This document shows, in pieces, positions 17,321 through 26,357 of a DNA stretch of 64,000 nucleotides. Source of the DNA: Shewanella psychromarinicola (GTDB lineage Bacteria; Pseudomonadota; Gammaproteobacteria; Enterobacterales; Shewanellaceae). The position numbers and the translations under genes are program-made. The DNA lies in the NCBI RefSeq assembly GCF_003855155.1, contig NZ_CP034073.1, positions 1,612,001 to 1,676,000 on the forward strand, given 5' to 3'. A model generated the notes under the pieces. The model did not search any database. It worked only from the letters and a program-made list of their open reading frames with translations, and had not been told where the DNA came from. The first letter of the stretch is position 1, and each line of letters starts with the position of its first letter.

Positions 17321-17428
17321 AGTTGAGGTAGGGCAACCATTACGACTGTGTTTGTAAGCTGTCGACGGCAATAGTCGCCTTAGCCAATCGTGACAAATAG
17401 GTGGTTAATTAATTTACACTTATTGGTA

Positions 17429-18418
17429 TTACACCATAGTAAGTTGCTTAATCGCCTGCTCGGTTAGCGATTCGGTATAAGGGTTAATTTTGCAATGCTC
17501 AACACTCCAACCTTTGACAAAACGCTGAAAATCAGCCCAAGCCACGCAATATAAAGGCCGCCATTGCTGTTGTACATCAAGCGGATTTATTTGAGGGTGA
17601 AACGCTATGAGTCCTTGCGTTAAAGCGGCAAAGTAATGATTAAGATGGTCATTAATTAAGGCTTCTGGCTCTCGATAGTTCAGCACACTGCTTAACAGCA
17701 TGATCACGTCTTTCATGCCACAGCCCTGACCAATATATTGAAAGTCTACCGCAGCGGCGCGATCATCTGGGCTAAAGCAAAAATTAGCTAATTTTGCATC
17801 ACCGTGTACCAAGGTTTGGTACTTAGATTGCCTCAGCGCTTGGTCGATAAGGTGAGCCGCTGACTTAAGCGGGCTGTCGGGTAGGGCGGCTAATTCATCC
17901 GGTCGGGTGCCTAGATGCCAGTAAGTGCCTATAGGCCAAAGCCCATTAGGCTCGACATGCATGTATTTAGCATGAAAATGTCCCAACCAGGTTAAACACT
18001 CGCGCACAGTCGCGGGTGTGGCAGTTTTTCTTACTTGGGTAAAACCGATGTTATATAAATCTTGTAATATTAATAGGGTTTCATCGGCTTGTTGGTCGAC
18101 ATGTATGCAACGGGGCAACGGGCACATTGAGTGCTCTGCATGGGCATTAGCATAGTGTTGATACCAATTAACTTCTACTTGATACGACCGCAATTTACGT
18201 TGATGCGACAGCGGCGTGTTCCAACCTTTAGGATGTGATTCTGGTTGAGGGAAACAGATATATTTTACAATCACAGACGGGTATGGCTTGCCAGTGACAT
18301 AGGCTCGAAATAGCTGACCATACCCTCCCCAAAGCGGCTGTATTTTCTCGATATGATCTAGCGAAGTTGCACCTAGGGCATGGGTAATTCGCGTTAGTAT
18401 ATTAGGTGGAATACTCAA
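17429..18418 (-). CDS. Phosphotransferase, EcKL/DUF1679-like (aminoglycoside-kinase fold)
   Basis: A 329-residue cytosolic protein with the APH/choline-kinase fold. The catalytic loop reads VHGDAKLANF (HxDxxxxN) and the metal-binding segment AAAVDFQYIGQGCGMKDV corresponds to the DFG region. The N-terminal segment PLWGGYGQLFRAYV is the nucleotide loop. The best family fit is the ecdysteroid-kinase-like/DUF1679 group. The substrate is probably a small alcohol but cannot be named. Single gene, with about 250 AT-rich bases upstream that show no feature. Confidence 0.8.
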   Translation of the reverse strand: MSIPPNILTRITHALGATSLDHIEKIQPLWGGYGQLFRAYVTGKPYPSVIVKYICFPQPESHPKGWNTPLSHQRKLRSYQVEVNWYQHYANAHAEHSMCPLPRCIHVDQQADETLLILQDLYNIGFTQVRKTATPATVRECLTWLGHFHAKYMHVEPNGLWPIGTYWHLGTRPDELAALPDSPLKSAAHLIDQALRQSKYQTLVHGDAKLANFCFSPDDRAAAVDFQYIGQGCGMKDVIMLLSSVLNYREPEALINDHLNHYFAALTQGLIAFHPQINPLDVQQQWRPLYCVAWADFQRFVKGWSVEHCKINPYTESLTEQAIKQLTMV

Positions 18419-18673
18419 GGTGTTCTCGTGTTAGTGATGTTATCGATATGATTTTTTAATCGCGACCTTAGTCTTGTAATAATAGTAACAAATTTTGTTG
18501 GTTCAATTAAATATTCGCTAACATGCTAGCCAAGACTGGTTGAGGATATAGTCAATTTGATATTATTTTACTAAAAAATCATGATATTAAAGGTAGTGAA
18601 GAGACTATTTTATTCTTTTCAACAACAAGGCTGCCAATGGCAACTTTGTTGTTAAGTCATATTTATGAGTGGC

Positions 18674-19303
18674 TTACACCGTTGGGCGGTGTAAATCAAA
18701 GCGTAACTGGTCTGAAATACCATAATAGGCAGATGGACCGCCAGCACGTAATACCGGTTCAGCTAATGCCGTTTGATAAATCCCTTCGGCGCTGAGTAAG
18801 TGCTTTTCAATATGCACCGCCACGACTTCACCTAACACTAGCCAGCTATCAATTTTGTCACCATTTGCTGCCGTTAGCTGGATGCATTGCGACAGTTTGC
18901 ATTCGAAGCTAACAGGGCTTTGTGCAATACGATCAGCCTTAACTATGTTGCCTGCTATTGGGGTTAATCCTGCAAATTCAAATTCATCGGTGCCATGAGG
19001 TAATGCCGCAGAGGTTTGATTCATTTGCTCGGCTAAACTGCGGGTGGTTAAGTTCCACACAAACTCGCCGGTTTCAACAATATTGGCGACGCTGTCTTTC
19101 CAGCCGGTACTGGCAAAACCGATAATGGGCGGATCGTAATTAAAGCAGTTAAAGAAACTATAAGGCGCGAGGTTTCGCTGGCCTTGGGCATTACGAGAGG
19201 CAATCCAACCAATTGGGCGCGGGCCTATAATGGCATTTAGTGGGTTATGTGGTAGACCATGGCCTTTGCTTGGTTCATAAAAATAGCGATTATCAGCACT
19301 CAT
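18674..19303 (-). CDS. Flavin reductase family protein (FMN-binding split barrel)
   Basis: A 209-residue soluble protein. The N-terminal block PLNAIIGPRPIGWIASRNAQ, with NLAPYSFFN after it, is typical of DIM6/NTAB-type flavin reductase-like proteins that bind FMN in a split-barrel dimer. It may supply reduced flavin or oxidise a small substrate. It lies downstream of the TauE-type permease gene, separated by the 36-bp repeat array, which thus occupies its promoter region. Which monooxygenase it would serve, if any, is not indicated. Confidence 0.85.
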   Translation of the reverse strand: MSADNRYFYEPSKGHGLPHNPLNAIIGPRPIGWIASRNAQGQRNLAPYSFFNCFNYDPPIIGFASTGWKDSVANIVETGEFVWNLTTRSLAEQMNQTSAALPHGTDEFEFAGLTPIAGNIVKADRIAQSPVSFECKLSQCIQLTAANGDKIDSWLVLGEVVAVHIEKHLLSAEGIYQTALAEPVLRAGGPSAYYGISDQLRFDLHRPTV

Positions 19304-19410
19304 ATCTTCCCTTCTTTATATTGGTAAACTTAAATGACGTTATTAGGCATGACGATGTCATCAATATTTTGAAATCAATACGGTAAAATTAATATCATAT
19401 CATCAATATC

Positions 19411-19640
19411 ATGGCATTCATTATAGGGACAGATATGGCCATCGTTATGGCATTCATTATAGGGACTGATATGGCCATCGTTATGGCATTCATTATAGGA
19501 ACCGATATGGCCATCGTTATGGCATTCATTATAGGGACTGATATGACCATCGTTATGGCATTCATTATAGGAACCGATATGGCCATCGTTATGGCATTTA
19601 TTATAGGGACTGATATGACCATAGTTATGGCTTCATTATA
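19411..19640. repeat. 36-bp minisatellite, six full units
   Basis: Six contiguous 36-base units start at 19411, 19447, 19483, 19519, 19555 and 19591, each opening ATGGCATTCATTATAGG and closing ATGGCCATCGTT or a close variant. A partial unit follows. Units 3-4 and 5-6 share the same alternating variants, giving a 72-base higher-order period. Because 36 is a multiple of three, the array is open in a frame on each strand, but neither frame has gene-like context. The array adjoins the stop codon of the TauE-type gene, whose last bases resemble the unit. Confidence 0.95.
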
Positions 19641-19647
19641 AGGACAG

Positions 19648-20412
19648 TTATGCCATTAATGCAGTCCACAGCAATCGTAAACCGACTATTATCATTAAAC
19701 TGAGAATGATTTTCTTAAACTGTTTGTCGTTAAATTTATCTTGAATACGCAGCCCCAGTTTTACCCCAATCCAAGCGATAGGCGCCAACGATACAGATAT
19801 CAATAAATTGCTACCATTGATTTGTCCCAGCATGCTGTAGGGAATTAACTTGACCATATTTACCACTGCAAAAAAGACTACCGCAGTGCCCAAGTATTCT
19901 GTTTTGGCTAAACGCAGTGGAATTAAATAGGCATTTAATGGTGGCCCGCCGGCATGGGCTACAAAGCTAGTAAAGCCTGCAATAGTGCCGCAAACTTGGC
20001 CAATGAACGAGGACAGTTTACCTTGTGACCATTCACCTAAAGTGAGGCCATAAATACCAAACCCTAACGAAATCTCTCCTAATATACCGCGTAAATATTG
20101 CTCGTTAAGTTGATCAAATAACAGATAAGCCACCACGATACCGACAATGGCAGCAGGCAATAAAATCCACAGTTGCGCGGTATTGTGTTTTCCCCACCAA
20201 GAACGCACACTTAAAAAATCCATGTAAACTAATAACGGTAACATCACCGCTGCCGCGGTTGCTGGGCTAATCGCTAATGCCAACAACGGGACGGTTAATC
20301 CGCCTGCACCGCCAGCAAAACCTGATTTTGATATACCAGTGATTAACACTGCCGGAATAGCCACTAACCAAAATAACGGATCTGTTAACACCGATGCTCC
20401 CGCGCCAATCAT
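19648..20412 (-). CDS. Sulfite exporter TauE/SafE family permease
   Basis: A 254-residue inner-membrane protein with about eight hydrophobic segments and the TSUP signature GISKSGFAGGAGGLTVPLLA near residue 25, repeated weakly around residue 150 (FTSFVAHAGGPPLNAYL). The family carries sulfite, sulfonates or organic anions; the substrate here is open. Its 3' end is directly joined to the 36-bp repeat array. The promoter lies in the 176-base gap to the divergent hydrolase gene. Confidence 0.9.
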   Translation of the reverse strand: MIGAGASVLTDPLFWLVAIPAVLITGISKSGFAGGAGGLTVPLLALAISPATAAAVMLPLLVYMDFLSVRSWWGKHNTAQLWILLPAAIVGIVVAYLLFDQLNEQYLRGILGEISLGFGIYGLTLGEWSQGKLSSFIGQVCGTIAGFTSFVAHAGGPPLNAYLIPLRLAKTEYLGTAVVFFAVVNMVKLIPYSMLGQINGSNLLISVSLAPIAWIGVKLGLRIQDKFNDKQFKKIILSLMIIVGLRLLWTALMA

Positions 20413-20519
20413 TGCTATTGGCTATTGATATTAGATAATTGGAATTGGCTATTTGATATTGTTAGTCAGAGATAATATCACTGCCTTTTAGTATAGAGTC
20501 AGTTAATTAACACAATATA

Positions 20520-20538
20520 TAACCTCAACTCCAGATAA
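20520..20538 (-). repeat. Copy of short intergenic repeat (TTATCCCGAGTTGAGGTTA family)
   Basis: TAACCTCAACTCCAGATAA, the reverse complement of the shared motif, lies between the divergent permease and hydrolase genes. Confidence 0.5.
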
Positions 20539-20588
20539 GAGATATAACTCTACGGCACATAAACTATCAATGAAGGGATAACGAAACG

Positions 20589-21461
20589 ATGATCCAATTG
20601 AGCGAGTGGCAGCAGCAGGGACAATACCTTCTCATTAACGGTCAGCAAATTTTTACCCGTCAAGCGGGGGATTGTAAGGCGCCTGCATTATTGCTCATTC
20701 ATGGTTTTCCTAGCGCCAGTTGGGATTGGGAAGGCATGTGGTATGAATTAACCCAGCACTATTATGTGATCACTCTGGATATGTTGGGTTTTGGCTTATC
20801 AGATAAACCCAAAAATTCGGCATATTTAATAAGCGACCAAGCCGATATTTATCAGGCATGCTTATACAAGCTAGGTGTCAGTGAATATCATATTTTAGCT
20901 CATGATTACGGTGACACTGTCGCGCAAGAGTTGTTAGCGAGGCAAATTGACGGCTGTAGTCCATTGACCATCGAGAGTGTGTGCTTTTTAAATGGTGGTT
21001 TGTTTCCTGAAACCCATAAACCGCTATTCATTCAGAAGTTGTTGTTGTCGCCGTTAGGGGTTTTGGTGTCTAAACTGATCAACAAACAAAAGTTTGCCAA
21101 TAATCTACAACACATATTTGGGCCGTCGACACCACCTTCGCCAGAAGCGATCGACACTCTATGGCAATTATTAACCCACAATGACGGTTTGTCGGTGATG
21201 CATAAATTGATTCACTACATTACTCAGCGACAACAATACCGTGAGCGTTGGGTGGGTGCCATTATCAACAGTAAGATACCGATAAAGCTGATCGCCGGAG
21301 CGCTCGATCCGATCTCGGGTCAGCATATGATCGATCATTATCGAGATTTGATCCCCAATGCCAATGTCACTGAAATGCTAACCTTAGGCCACTACCCGCA
21401 CATCGAAGATGCACAAGCCATTACCACGGCCTATTTACAATTTAGACATAGCATTGAGTGA
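20589..21461 (+). CDS. Alpha/beta hydrolase closely resembling animal MEST/PEG1
   Basis: A 290-residue hydrolase without signal peptide. LLIHGFPSASWDWEGMW and LDMLGFGLSDKP are the oxyanion and early-strand blocks. The nucleophile elbow is ILAHDYGDTVAQELLAR, with Asp rather than Ser, as in haloalkane dehalogenases and epoxide hydrolases. NGGLFPETHKP and RERWVGA are shared with the vertebrate imprinted protein MEST as I remember it, and LGHYPHIED carries the His. Asp nucleophiles fit dehalogenase or epoxide hydrolase chemistry, though MEST itself has no settled reaction. The nearest plus-strand gene downstream is the broken phosphodiesterase. Confidence 0.88.
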   Translation: MIQLSEWQQQGQYLLINGQQIFTRQAGDCKAPALLLIHGFPSASWDWEGMWYELTQHYYVITLDMLGFGLSDKPKNSAYLISDQADIYQACLYKLGVSEYHILAHDYGDTVAQELLARQIDGCSPLTIESVCFLNGGLFPETHKPLFIQKLLLSPLGVLVSKLINKQKFANNLQHIFGPSTPPSPEAIDTLWQLLTHNDGLSVMHKLIHYITQRQQYRERWVGAIINSKIPIKLIAGALDPISGQHMIDHYRDLIPNANVTEMLTLGHYPHIEDAQAITTAYLQFRHSIE

Positions 21462-22672
21462 GGCTCAAAATATTGAAAAAAGACAGCATAAAGATGAATA
21501 AAGCTGTCATGTTTAATTGATATTATTAGCCGATATTCTTTAGATTTATTGAGTAAATCACAATGCGTGTAATTGCCATCATAAGTGTAGTTATTAGCTG
21601 CATATTTTTCAGTGTGAGTAGCTTTTTTTTATTGGCTCAGCCAATTGAAGCCGCAATAGCACAGCCCGAGAAACCCTATGTTTTGCTGATTTCTATTGAT
21701 GGCTATCGATACGATTACAACCGTCTGCATAAACCCAAACATCTGAGCGAATTTGCTCGCCATGCAGCGCAAGTGACTCGCTTTAAGCCATCGTTTCCCA
21801 CGGTAACGTTTCCTAACCACATTACCTTAGTCACAGGTTTGTATCCCGCCCATCACGGCATAGTGTCAAACCGTTTTTATAACCATACTCTGCAGCAGCC
21901 CTATGGGTTGAATATTAAACAAGCTTTGACCGATGGCCGCTTTTACCATGGGGTTCCATTATGGTCATTAGCGGGTCAACAAGGGTTAAAAAGTGCCAGC
22001 TATTTTTGGCCAGGTTCAGAAGCCAAAATTGCGGGTCACCGTCCAGATTATTGGCTGCCTTACAAAGATGATGCGGCAAATAATCAACGAGTACAGCAGG
22101 TGTTACAGTGGTTTAATTTGGCCGAAGATCAGCGTCCACAATTTGTGACCTTGTATTTTTCAGACGTTGATACTGCCGGGCATCTCTATGGTCCAACATC
22201 AGATAACACCTACCAAGCAGTGCAGAACGTTGACCAAGCCATAGGGCAATTACTGACTGGAATAAAAGCCTTACCCTTTAAAGTGAATGTAATTATCACC
22301 TCCGACCATGGCATGACTAAGGTTGACGGATTTGAACGTGTATATACCGACAAACTGTTTGCTGGCAATGAAACGTTAAAAGATAAATTTAGCTTTAACA
22401 ACGATGCCGCATTTTCGTTAGTGACTGCGACAGGGCAAAACAAACAGCAAGACTTAGCCGCGTTAGAAGCATTAACCCAAAAGGTACCCGGTTTACAGTT
22501 TTATCGTCAGCAAGATATACCGGCCAATTTACACTTTAGCGCGAATCCCTCTATTGAAGATGCGGTACTGATCAGTAATCAACACTACATTACTAGTAGC
22601 GATGCACGGGCAGGGCGCATTGGTAAGCACGGCTACGATGCCAATGTGATTACCGACATGAATACTGTGTTA

Positions 22673-23773
22673 TACCCGTGATCATTGAAAATGCTTGATT
22701 TTGTCCCAAATGGGATCATCATAGCCCCATGAAACAAATTACACTCTCGCCAGAACAAAAAGTAGCATTGGAAACTCGACATAAAAGCTCGAGTGATAGG
22801 CGTGAGTGTGATCGCATTAAAGCCATTTTACTACGCGATGAAAATTGGCCAACGCCAATGATTGCCCAAGCGTTACGTATTCACGAAACGACCGTAGTTC
22901 GATACATTGATGCCTATGCTCACGACCAAAAACTCACGTGTAATAGTGGCGGCTCCTTAAGTTATCTGAGTCAAGAGCAAACTGAACTATTGATTGCACA
23001 CCTGTGTGAGGTGACCTACTTGCATAGCCATCAAATAGTCGCTTATATCTCAGAACAATTTCAGATTAAGTACACAGTGTCAGGCCTCAATAAATGGCTG
23101 CATAAACATCAGTTCAGCTATAAAAACCCTAAAGGGGTTCCTCACAAATTTGATGAAGACAAACAAACGGCTTTCATTGAATATTATGAGCAACTAAAAT
23201 CCTCGTTAACCCCTGATGAACCGTTATTATTTATGGATGCGGTTCATCCGACCCAAGCCACAAAAATCACCGCTGGCTGGATAAAAAAAGGCGTTGATAA
23301 ACCGATAGAAACGACGGGAAGCCGAACCCGTATTAACGTGGTTGGTGCAATCCGACTTGGTCACTTAACAGAAGCGGTCATTGAGCAATATAGCAAAACG
23401 GTTAACGGTGCATCCATCATCGATTTTTTAAACCAAATTAGAGCGCGTTACTCAACAAGTGGTGTTATCCATTTGGTGCTTGATGGCGCTGGATACCATC
23501 GAAATGCCTTAGTGGTTAAAGAGGCTGAACATCTGAATATAACATTGCATTACCTGCCACCTTATAGTCCAAATTTAAACCCAATAGAACGATTGTGGAA
23601 GGTAATGAATAAGCATGCGAGGAATGGGCAATACTTCGCAACGACAAAAGAATTCCGACGAAAAATCACTGACTTTTTTAGCATCACCCTCCCCGATATT
23701 GCCGATACACTCGGTGATACAATTAATGATAACTTTCAGAAATTAAAAACTGCAGTTTGAATTCACTTGAGTA
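22673..23773 (+). mobile_element. IS630-family insertion sequence (1101 bp)
   Basis: The element is bounded by duplicated TA (22671-22672 and 23774-23775). The inverted ends start TACCCGTGATCATTGAAAAT and TACTCAAGTGAATTCAAACT, matching at about half or more of their bases. It contains one intact transposase. TA target duplication is characteristic of IS630/Tc1-mariner relatives. The clean target site suggests a recent insertion. Confidence 0.92.
22729..23760 (+). CDS. IS630-family transposase
   Basis: A 343-residue DDE transposase. The N-terminal part has a helix-turn-helix (MIAQALRIHETTVVRYIDAY). The catalytic core shows LFMDAVHPTQ (first Asp), HLVLDGAGYHRN (second Asp) and LPPYSPNLNPIERLWKVMNK (Glu), the classic IS630 pattern. 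No frameshift or stop is seen, so it is probably active. It fills nearly the whole element, starting 57 bases from the left end. It sits in the same direction as the gene it interrupts. Confidence 0.96.
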   Translation: MKQITLSPEQKVALETRHKSSSDRRECDRIKAILLRDENWPTPMIAQALRIHETTVVRYIDAYAHDQKLTCNSGGSLSYLSQEQTELLIAHLCEVTYLHSHQIVAYISEQFQIKYTVSGLNKWLHKHQFSYKNPKGVPHKFDEDKQTAFIEYYEQLKSSLTPDEPLLFMDAVHPTQATKITAGWIKKGVDKPIETTGSRTRINVVGAIRLGHLTEAVIEQYSKTVNGASIIDFLNQIRARYSTSGVIHLVLDGAGYHRNALVVKEAEHLNITLHYLPPYSPNLNPIERLWKVMNKHARNGQYFATTKEFRRKITDFFSITLPDIADTLGDTINDNFQKLKTAV

Positions 23774-23925
23774 TATATGCTCAAGGACCCGCGTTTAATC
23801 AAGTCACCATAGCCAATGCTGAAAACATCCATTTATATCCTCTTATCGCCCATATTTTAGGCTTAACCATAACAGAACCCATAGATGGCCAGTTAACCGT
23901 GTTAGCGCCTTTATTAGGCAAATGA

Positions 23926-24138
23926 TTACAGATAACACTCGTCGACGTGTGCCATGATTCATGCTTGTTTATCTCAATCAACATGGGATAAAAAAAGCTA
24001 AATAGACATTACGTCCAGTTGCAATATAAGATGATATTGTACAAATGAGTGGTGTTTTGGTGTTACGTTAAGCTTAGTTATTGCAATAACGTCAGCAGAT
24101 ATAACTGTACTACTCGCGTTTTTTTTATGGGCCTAATA
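23926..24138. other. Non-coding DNA between the broken phosphodiesterase and the MITE
   Basis: No gene, RNA or repeat is recognised here. With the MITE and the stretch 24414-24609, it makes up the 684-base gap before the isomerase gene. Confidence 0.4.
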
Positions 24139-24413
24139 GGGCCTGTTGATCTTTCAAGGTTGTTTTTGCAGCGAATTGTTGCTCATTACTTAAACATGAG
24201 CTATGAAGCAGAGGCTGTGTGGTGTAGTTATTCTACATAAAAAGCCAATAACGCAGTAGAAATGACCAACAAAAGCTGCCCGAAGGGTTCGGCTAAAAAC
24301 GTTTTACTCTTTGTTGAGCGAATTTTGCTTAGATTGCTAGGCAGCAATCCACTCGCCTCGATTAAAACGTTTTTATCTCGAACAAAATTTAACCAGCAAA
24401 GATCAACAGGCCC
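24139..24413. mobile_element. MITE-like element, copy 2 (275 bp)
   Basis: The element is flanked by TA at 24137-24138 and 24414-24415, with perfect 16-bp terminal inverted repeats GGGCCTGTTGATCTTT and AAAGATCAACAGGCCC. The interior has AACGTTTTA inverted repeats and CGAAGGGTTCGGCTAAA shared, reversed, with copy 1 at 14852. The right end read inward (GATCTTTGCTGGTTAAATTT) also resembles the left end of the IS5-type remnant at 59684. No coding capacity; open frames across it are chance. Confidence 0.88.
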
Positions 24414-24609
24414 TAGCTTTCAATGCAATATTTCTATTGGTGTAAAGCGTGACTATCTTCTGATGTCATCTGAGTTATTAAACCTGCCAACACCTGCTAT
24501 AGTTTGAGTAGCGATTACCCAGCACCGAATACAGTATGTTCAAGATGAATTTAAAATGAAATCATGGGGTCGTGTTAATTATCCCATTAACATAAAGGTA
24601 GTGCCAACC

Positions 24610-25206
24610 ATGACAACAGCAATAGATTATTACTTTACTAGCCTCTCTCCTTATACTTATTTAGGCCACAACACCTTTATCTCGTTGGCAAATAAGTACC
24701 ACTTAGGGATAAACTATAAGCCCATTAAACTGTCAAAATTATTTGCGGTATTAGGTGTGCTGCCTGTAAAACAGCGCCCACAAGCTCGACAAGACTATCG
24801 CTTAATAGAGCTAGCTCGCTGGGCAAAAAAGCGCCAATTACCGCTTAGTCTACATCCGGTTTTTTTCCCTGCAGACCCTAGTTTGGCAGATAAGTGCACG
24901 ATTGTATTACAGCAAGCTGGGCAAGAGGTCAGCGAGTTTGTCGGCAATGTGCTGGCAGCATGTTGGGCTGCAGATCAAAACATTGCTGATGAGGCAGTTA
25001 TTAGACAAATATTAACCTCGGTTAATATCGATGCAGACAGTGTTTTACAGCAAGCGCTATTAGCCGATATCGATGCAATATACGAAGCCAACACCTTAGA
25101 CGCTATCGAGAAAGGTTTGTTGGGTGTGCCAGCTTATGTGTATGAAAAAGAGCAATTTTGGGGACAAGATAGATTAGATTTACTTGATGATAAGCTGAGT
25201 GAGTAA
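24610..25206 (+). CDS. 2-hydroxychromene-2-carboxylate isomerase-like, DsbA-fold protein
   Basis: A protein of 198 residues from the ATG at 24610; the frame is open 18 codons further up but without family sequence. The start IDYYFTSLSPYTYLGHNTF and the ending KGLLGVPAYVYEKEQFWGQDRLDLL are typical of the HCCA isomerase/DsbA-like group. That group uses glutathione in aromatic degradation or acts on other thiol-dependent reactions. No aromatic pathway genes are nearby, so the substrate is open. Monocistronic. Confidence 0.85.
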   Translation: MTTAIDYYFTSLSPYTYLGHNTFISLANKYHLGINYKPIKLSKLFAVLGVLPVKQRPQARQDYRLIELARWAKKRQLPLSLHPVFFPADPSLADKCTIVLQQAGQEVSEFVGNVLAACWAADQNIADEAVIRQILTSVNIDADSVLQQALLADIDAIYEANTLDAIEKGLLGVPAYVYEKEQFWGQDRLDLLDDKLSE

Positions 25207-25387
25207 TGTTATTTAGATGACAGCCTAAAGCAAGATTGCAGTGACTATTTACTGCAGCCTGCATCGATCCCAATAGTTACAGAATGAGCATTGGTTATTT
25301 AACAACTTGTTTTAAAAGATAAGTTTAGCTGTATGCTCGACGTTAATGTGCAGTTCTTGCAACAAATAACCTTGCATATAAATAGGC

Positions 25388-25436
25388 ATAATAAGGCGTT
25401 AACAATAAATAATATTTATTGTTAACGCCTTATTAT
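25388..25436. terminator. Perfect 23-bp stem-loop
   Basis: ATAATAAGGCGTTAACAATA begins a 23-base arm at 25388-25410 that pairs without mismatch with 25414-25436, leaving a three-base loop. It lies between the convergent isomerase and DUF3185 genes. It could be a bidirectional terminator, although the stem is longer than usual and there is no clear T run. Confidence 0.7.
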
Positions 25437-25473
25437 CGTCAAATACTTTGCTAAGTGTTTAACCACAACAAAT

Positions 25474-25665
25474 TTACTTTAATTTTGTGATACCAATTAA
25501 CACGCAAATGATACCCCCCACCATTCCTGCCCAAGCTTCAATAGGCGCATCACCACTTAACGCTCGGCTAAATTGAGAGCCCGCTGAATCATAAATATTG
25601 TAGCCCCACATAGCTAAAAAAATACCCGCAATAACAAGCACGATCCCAATAATTTTATTATTCAT
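25474..25665 (-). CDS. DUF3185 family small membrane protein
   Basis: A 63-residue protein with two membrane helices (KIIGIVLVIAGIFLAMWGY and MVGGIICVLIGITKL) separated by a short polar loop containing SRALSGDAPIEAW. This matches the DUF3185 family by pattern and size. Function unknown. It has a good ribosome site (AGGAGT just before the ATG) and is probably monocistronic. Confidence 0.85.
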   Translation of the reverse strand: MNNKIIGIVLVIAGIFLAMWGYNIYDSAGSQFSRALSGDAPIEAWAGMVGGIICVLIGITKLK

Positions 25666-25889
25666 TCTTACTCCTGACTTTTAAGAGGTCACAGTTGATG
25701 AGGTTACAGATAATGGACCTGAAACTAATGGCACTTACGAAATCAATAACGTTTCGTTATTGGGGATCCCCGATAAATTTTCTGTCAATTTCCAGAGAAA
25801 TGATAGCTTCCATCGAGTCCATTTTAGCTAAAATTGGACTGACAAAAGCTAAACCACTATTACCTATATAAATTACGTTTGTAAATTTT

Positions 25890-26357
25890 TTATTGTTGTT
25901 CATATGCGTTAAATTTATTTCTAATTTGTTCTATTCGCTCCCGATTAACACCAAAGTCAGAGTGTCCGATACGTGAAGCTGATCTGACATGTATGGATAT
26001 TTTATCGGATATTGTAGATGGGAAATAAAACTCAACATCGTCAACAAACTGCAATACCTGAGAGGTAAACTCAACTCGAATATAATTTTCCTCAACCACG
26101 ACGATATTTGTTCGCTCCGAGGCCTTTAATATGTGTAAAAGGCGCACTTTCGCTTGTTGCTGCGTTCCGATGAAATCGATCGGTGCTATAAAATGTTCTT
26201 CATCTGCTGCTTGTTGACTATTGACACAGTTTGGCGAGTCAGGGCATGGCATTAATTGGCCATCATTTAAGCCCAATGTAGGTACAGTGCCAGAGCAACC
26301 CATTAACAGCATCATGCTGAGTGTAATAATTGAAATCTGTTTGTACATTGTTGTCAT
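25890..26357 (-). CDS. DUF1499 family lipoprotein
   Basis: A 155-residue lipoprotein (lipobox MLLMGCS). The mature part opens with CPDSPNCVNSQ and continues with VEENYIRVEFTSQVLQFVDD and the closing SASRIGHSDFGVNRERI, all typical of DUF1499. The family is widespread in bacteria and plastids without a settled function. The start is preceded by AGAGGATG. It forms its own unit; about 250 AT-rich bases separate it from the upstream gene. Confidence 0.9.
   Translation of the reverse strand: MTTMYKQISIITLSMMLLMGCSGTVPTLGLNDGQLMPCPDSPNCVNSQQAADEEHFIAPIDFIGTQQQAKVRLLHILKASERTNIVVVEENYIRVEFTSQVLQFVDDVEFYFPSTISDKISIHVRSASRIGHSDFGVNRERIEQIRNKFNAYEQQ

Larger units (their letters stand above)
21563..23925 (+). 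pseudogene. ENPP-type nucleotide pyrophosphatase/phosphodiesterase, interrupted by an IS630-family element
   Basis: The gene is in two parts: 21563-22672 (370 codons) and 23776-23925 (49 codons plus stop). Removing the insertion and one copy of the duplicated TA restores MNTVLYAQGPAFNQ in frame and a 419-residue protein. It has a signal peptide, the type I phosphodiesterase core (LLISIDGYRYDY, FPTVTFPNHITLVTGLYP with the Thr nucleophile, SDVDTAGHLYGP, SDHGM) and the normal C-terminal end NIHLYPLIAHILGLT. It would have hydrolysed nucleotide or phosphodiester bonds in the periplasm. The insertion removes only the last 50 residues, but these include part of the conserved end, so the product is probably inactive. 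Confidence 0.92.

Noticed and set aside
19411..19640. 36-bp repeat array as a CRISPR
   Set aside because: Units are contiguous with no spacers, and no cas gene is near.
19395..19641. Repeat-encoded proteins on either strand of the 36-bp array
   Set aside because: Open frames follow automatically from a unit of 36 bases without stops; no ribosome site or conserved protein is seen.
24049..24507. Two plus-strand open frames across and beside the second MITE
   Set aside because: They run through the terminal inverted repeats and have no recognisable protein features.
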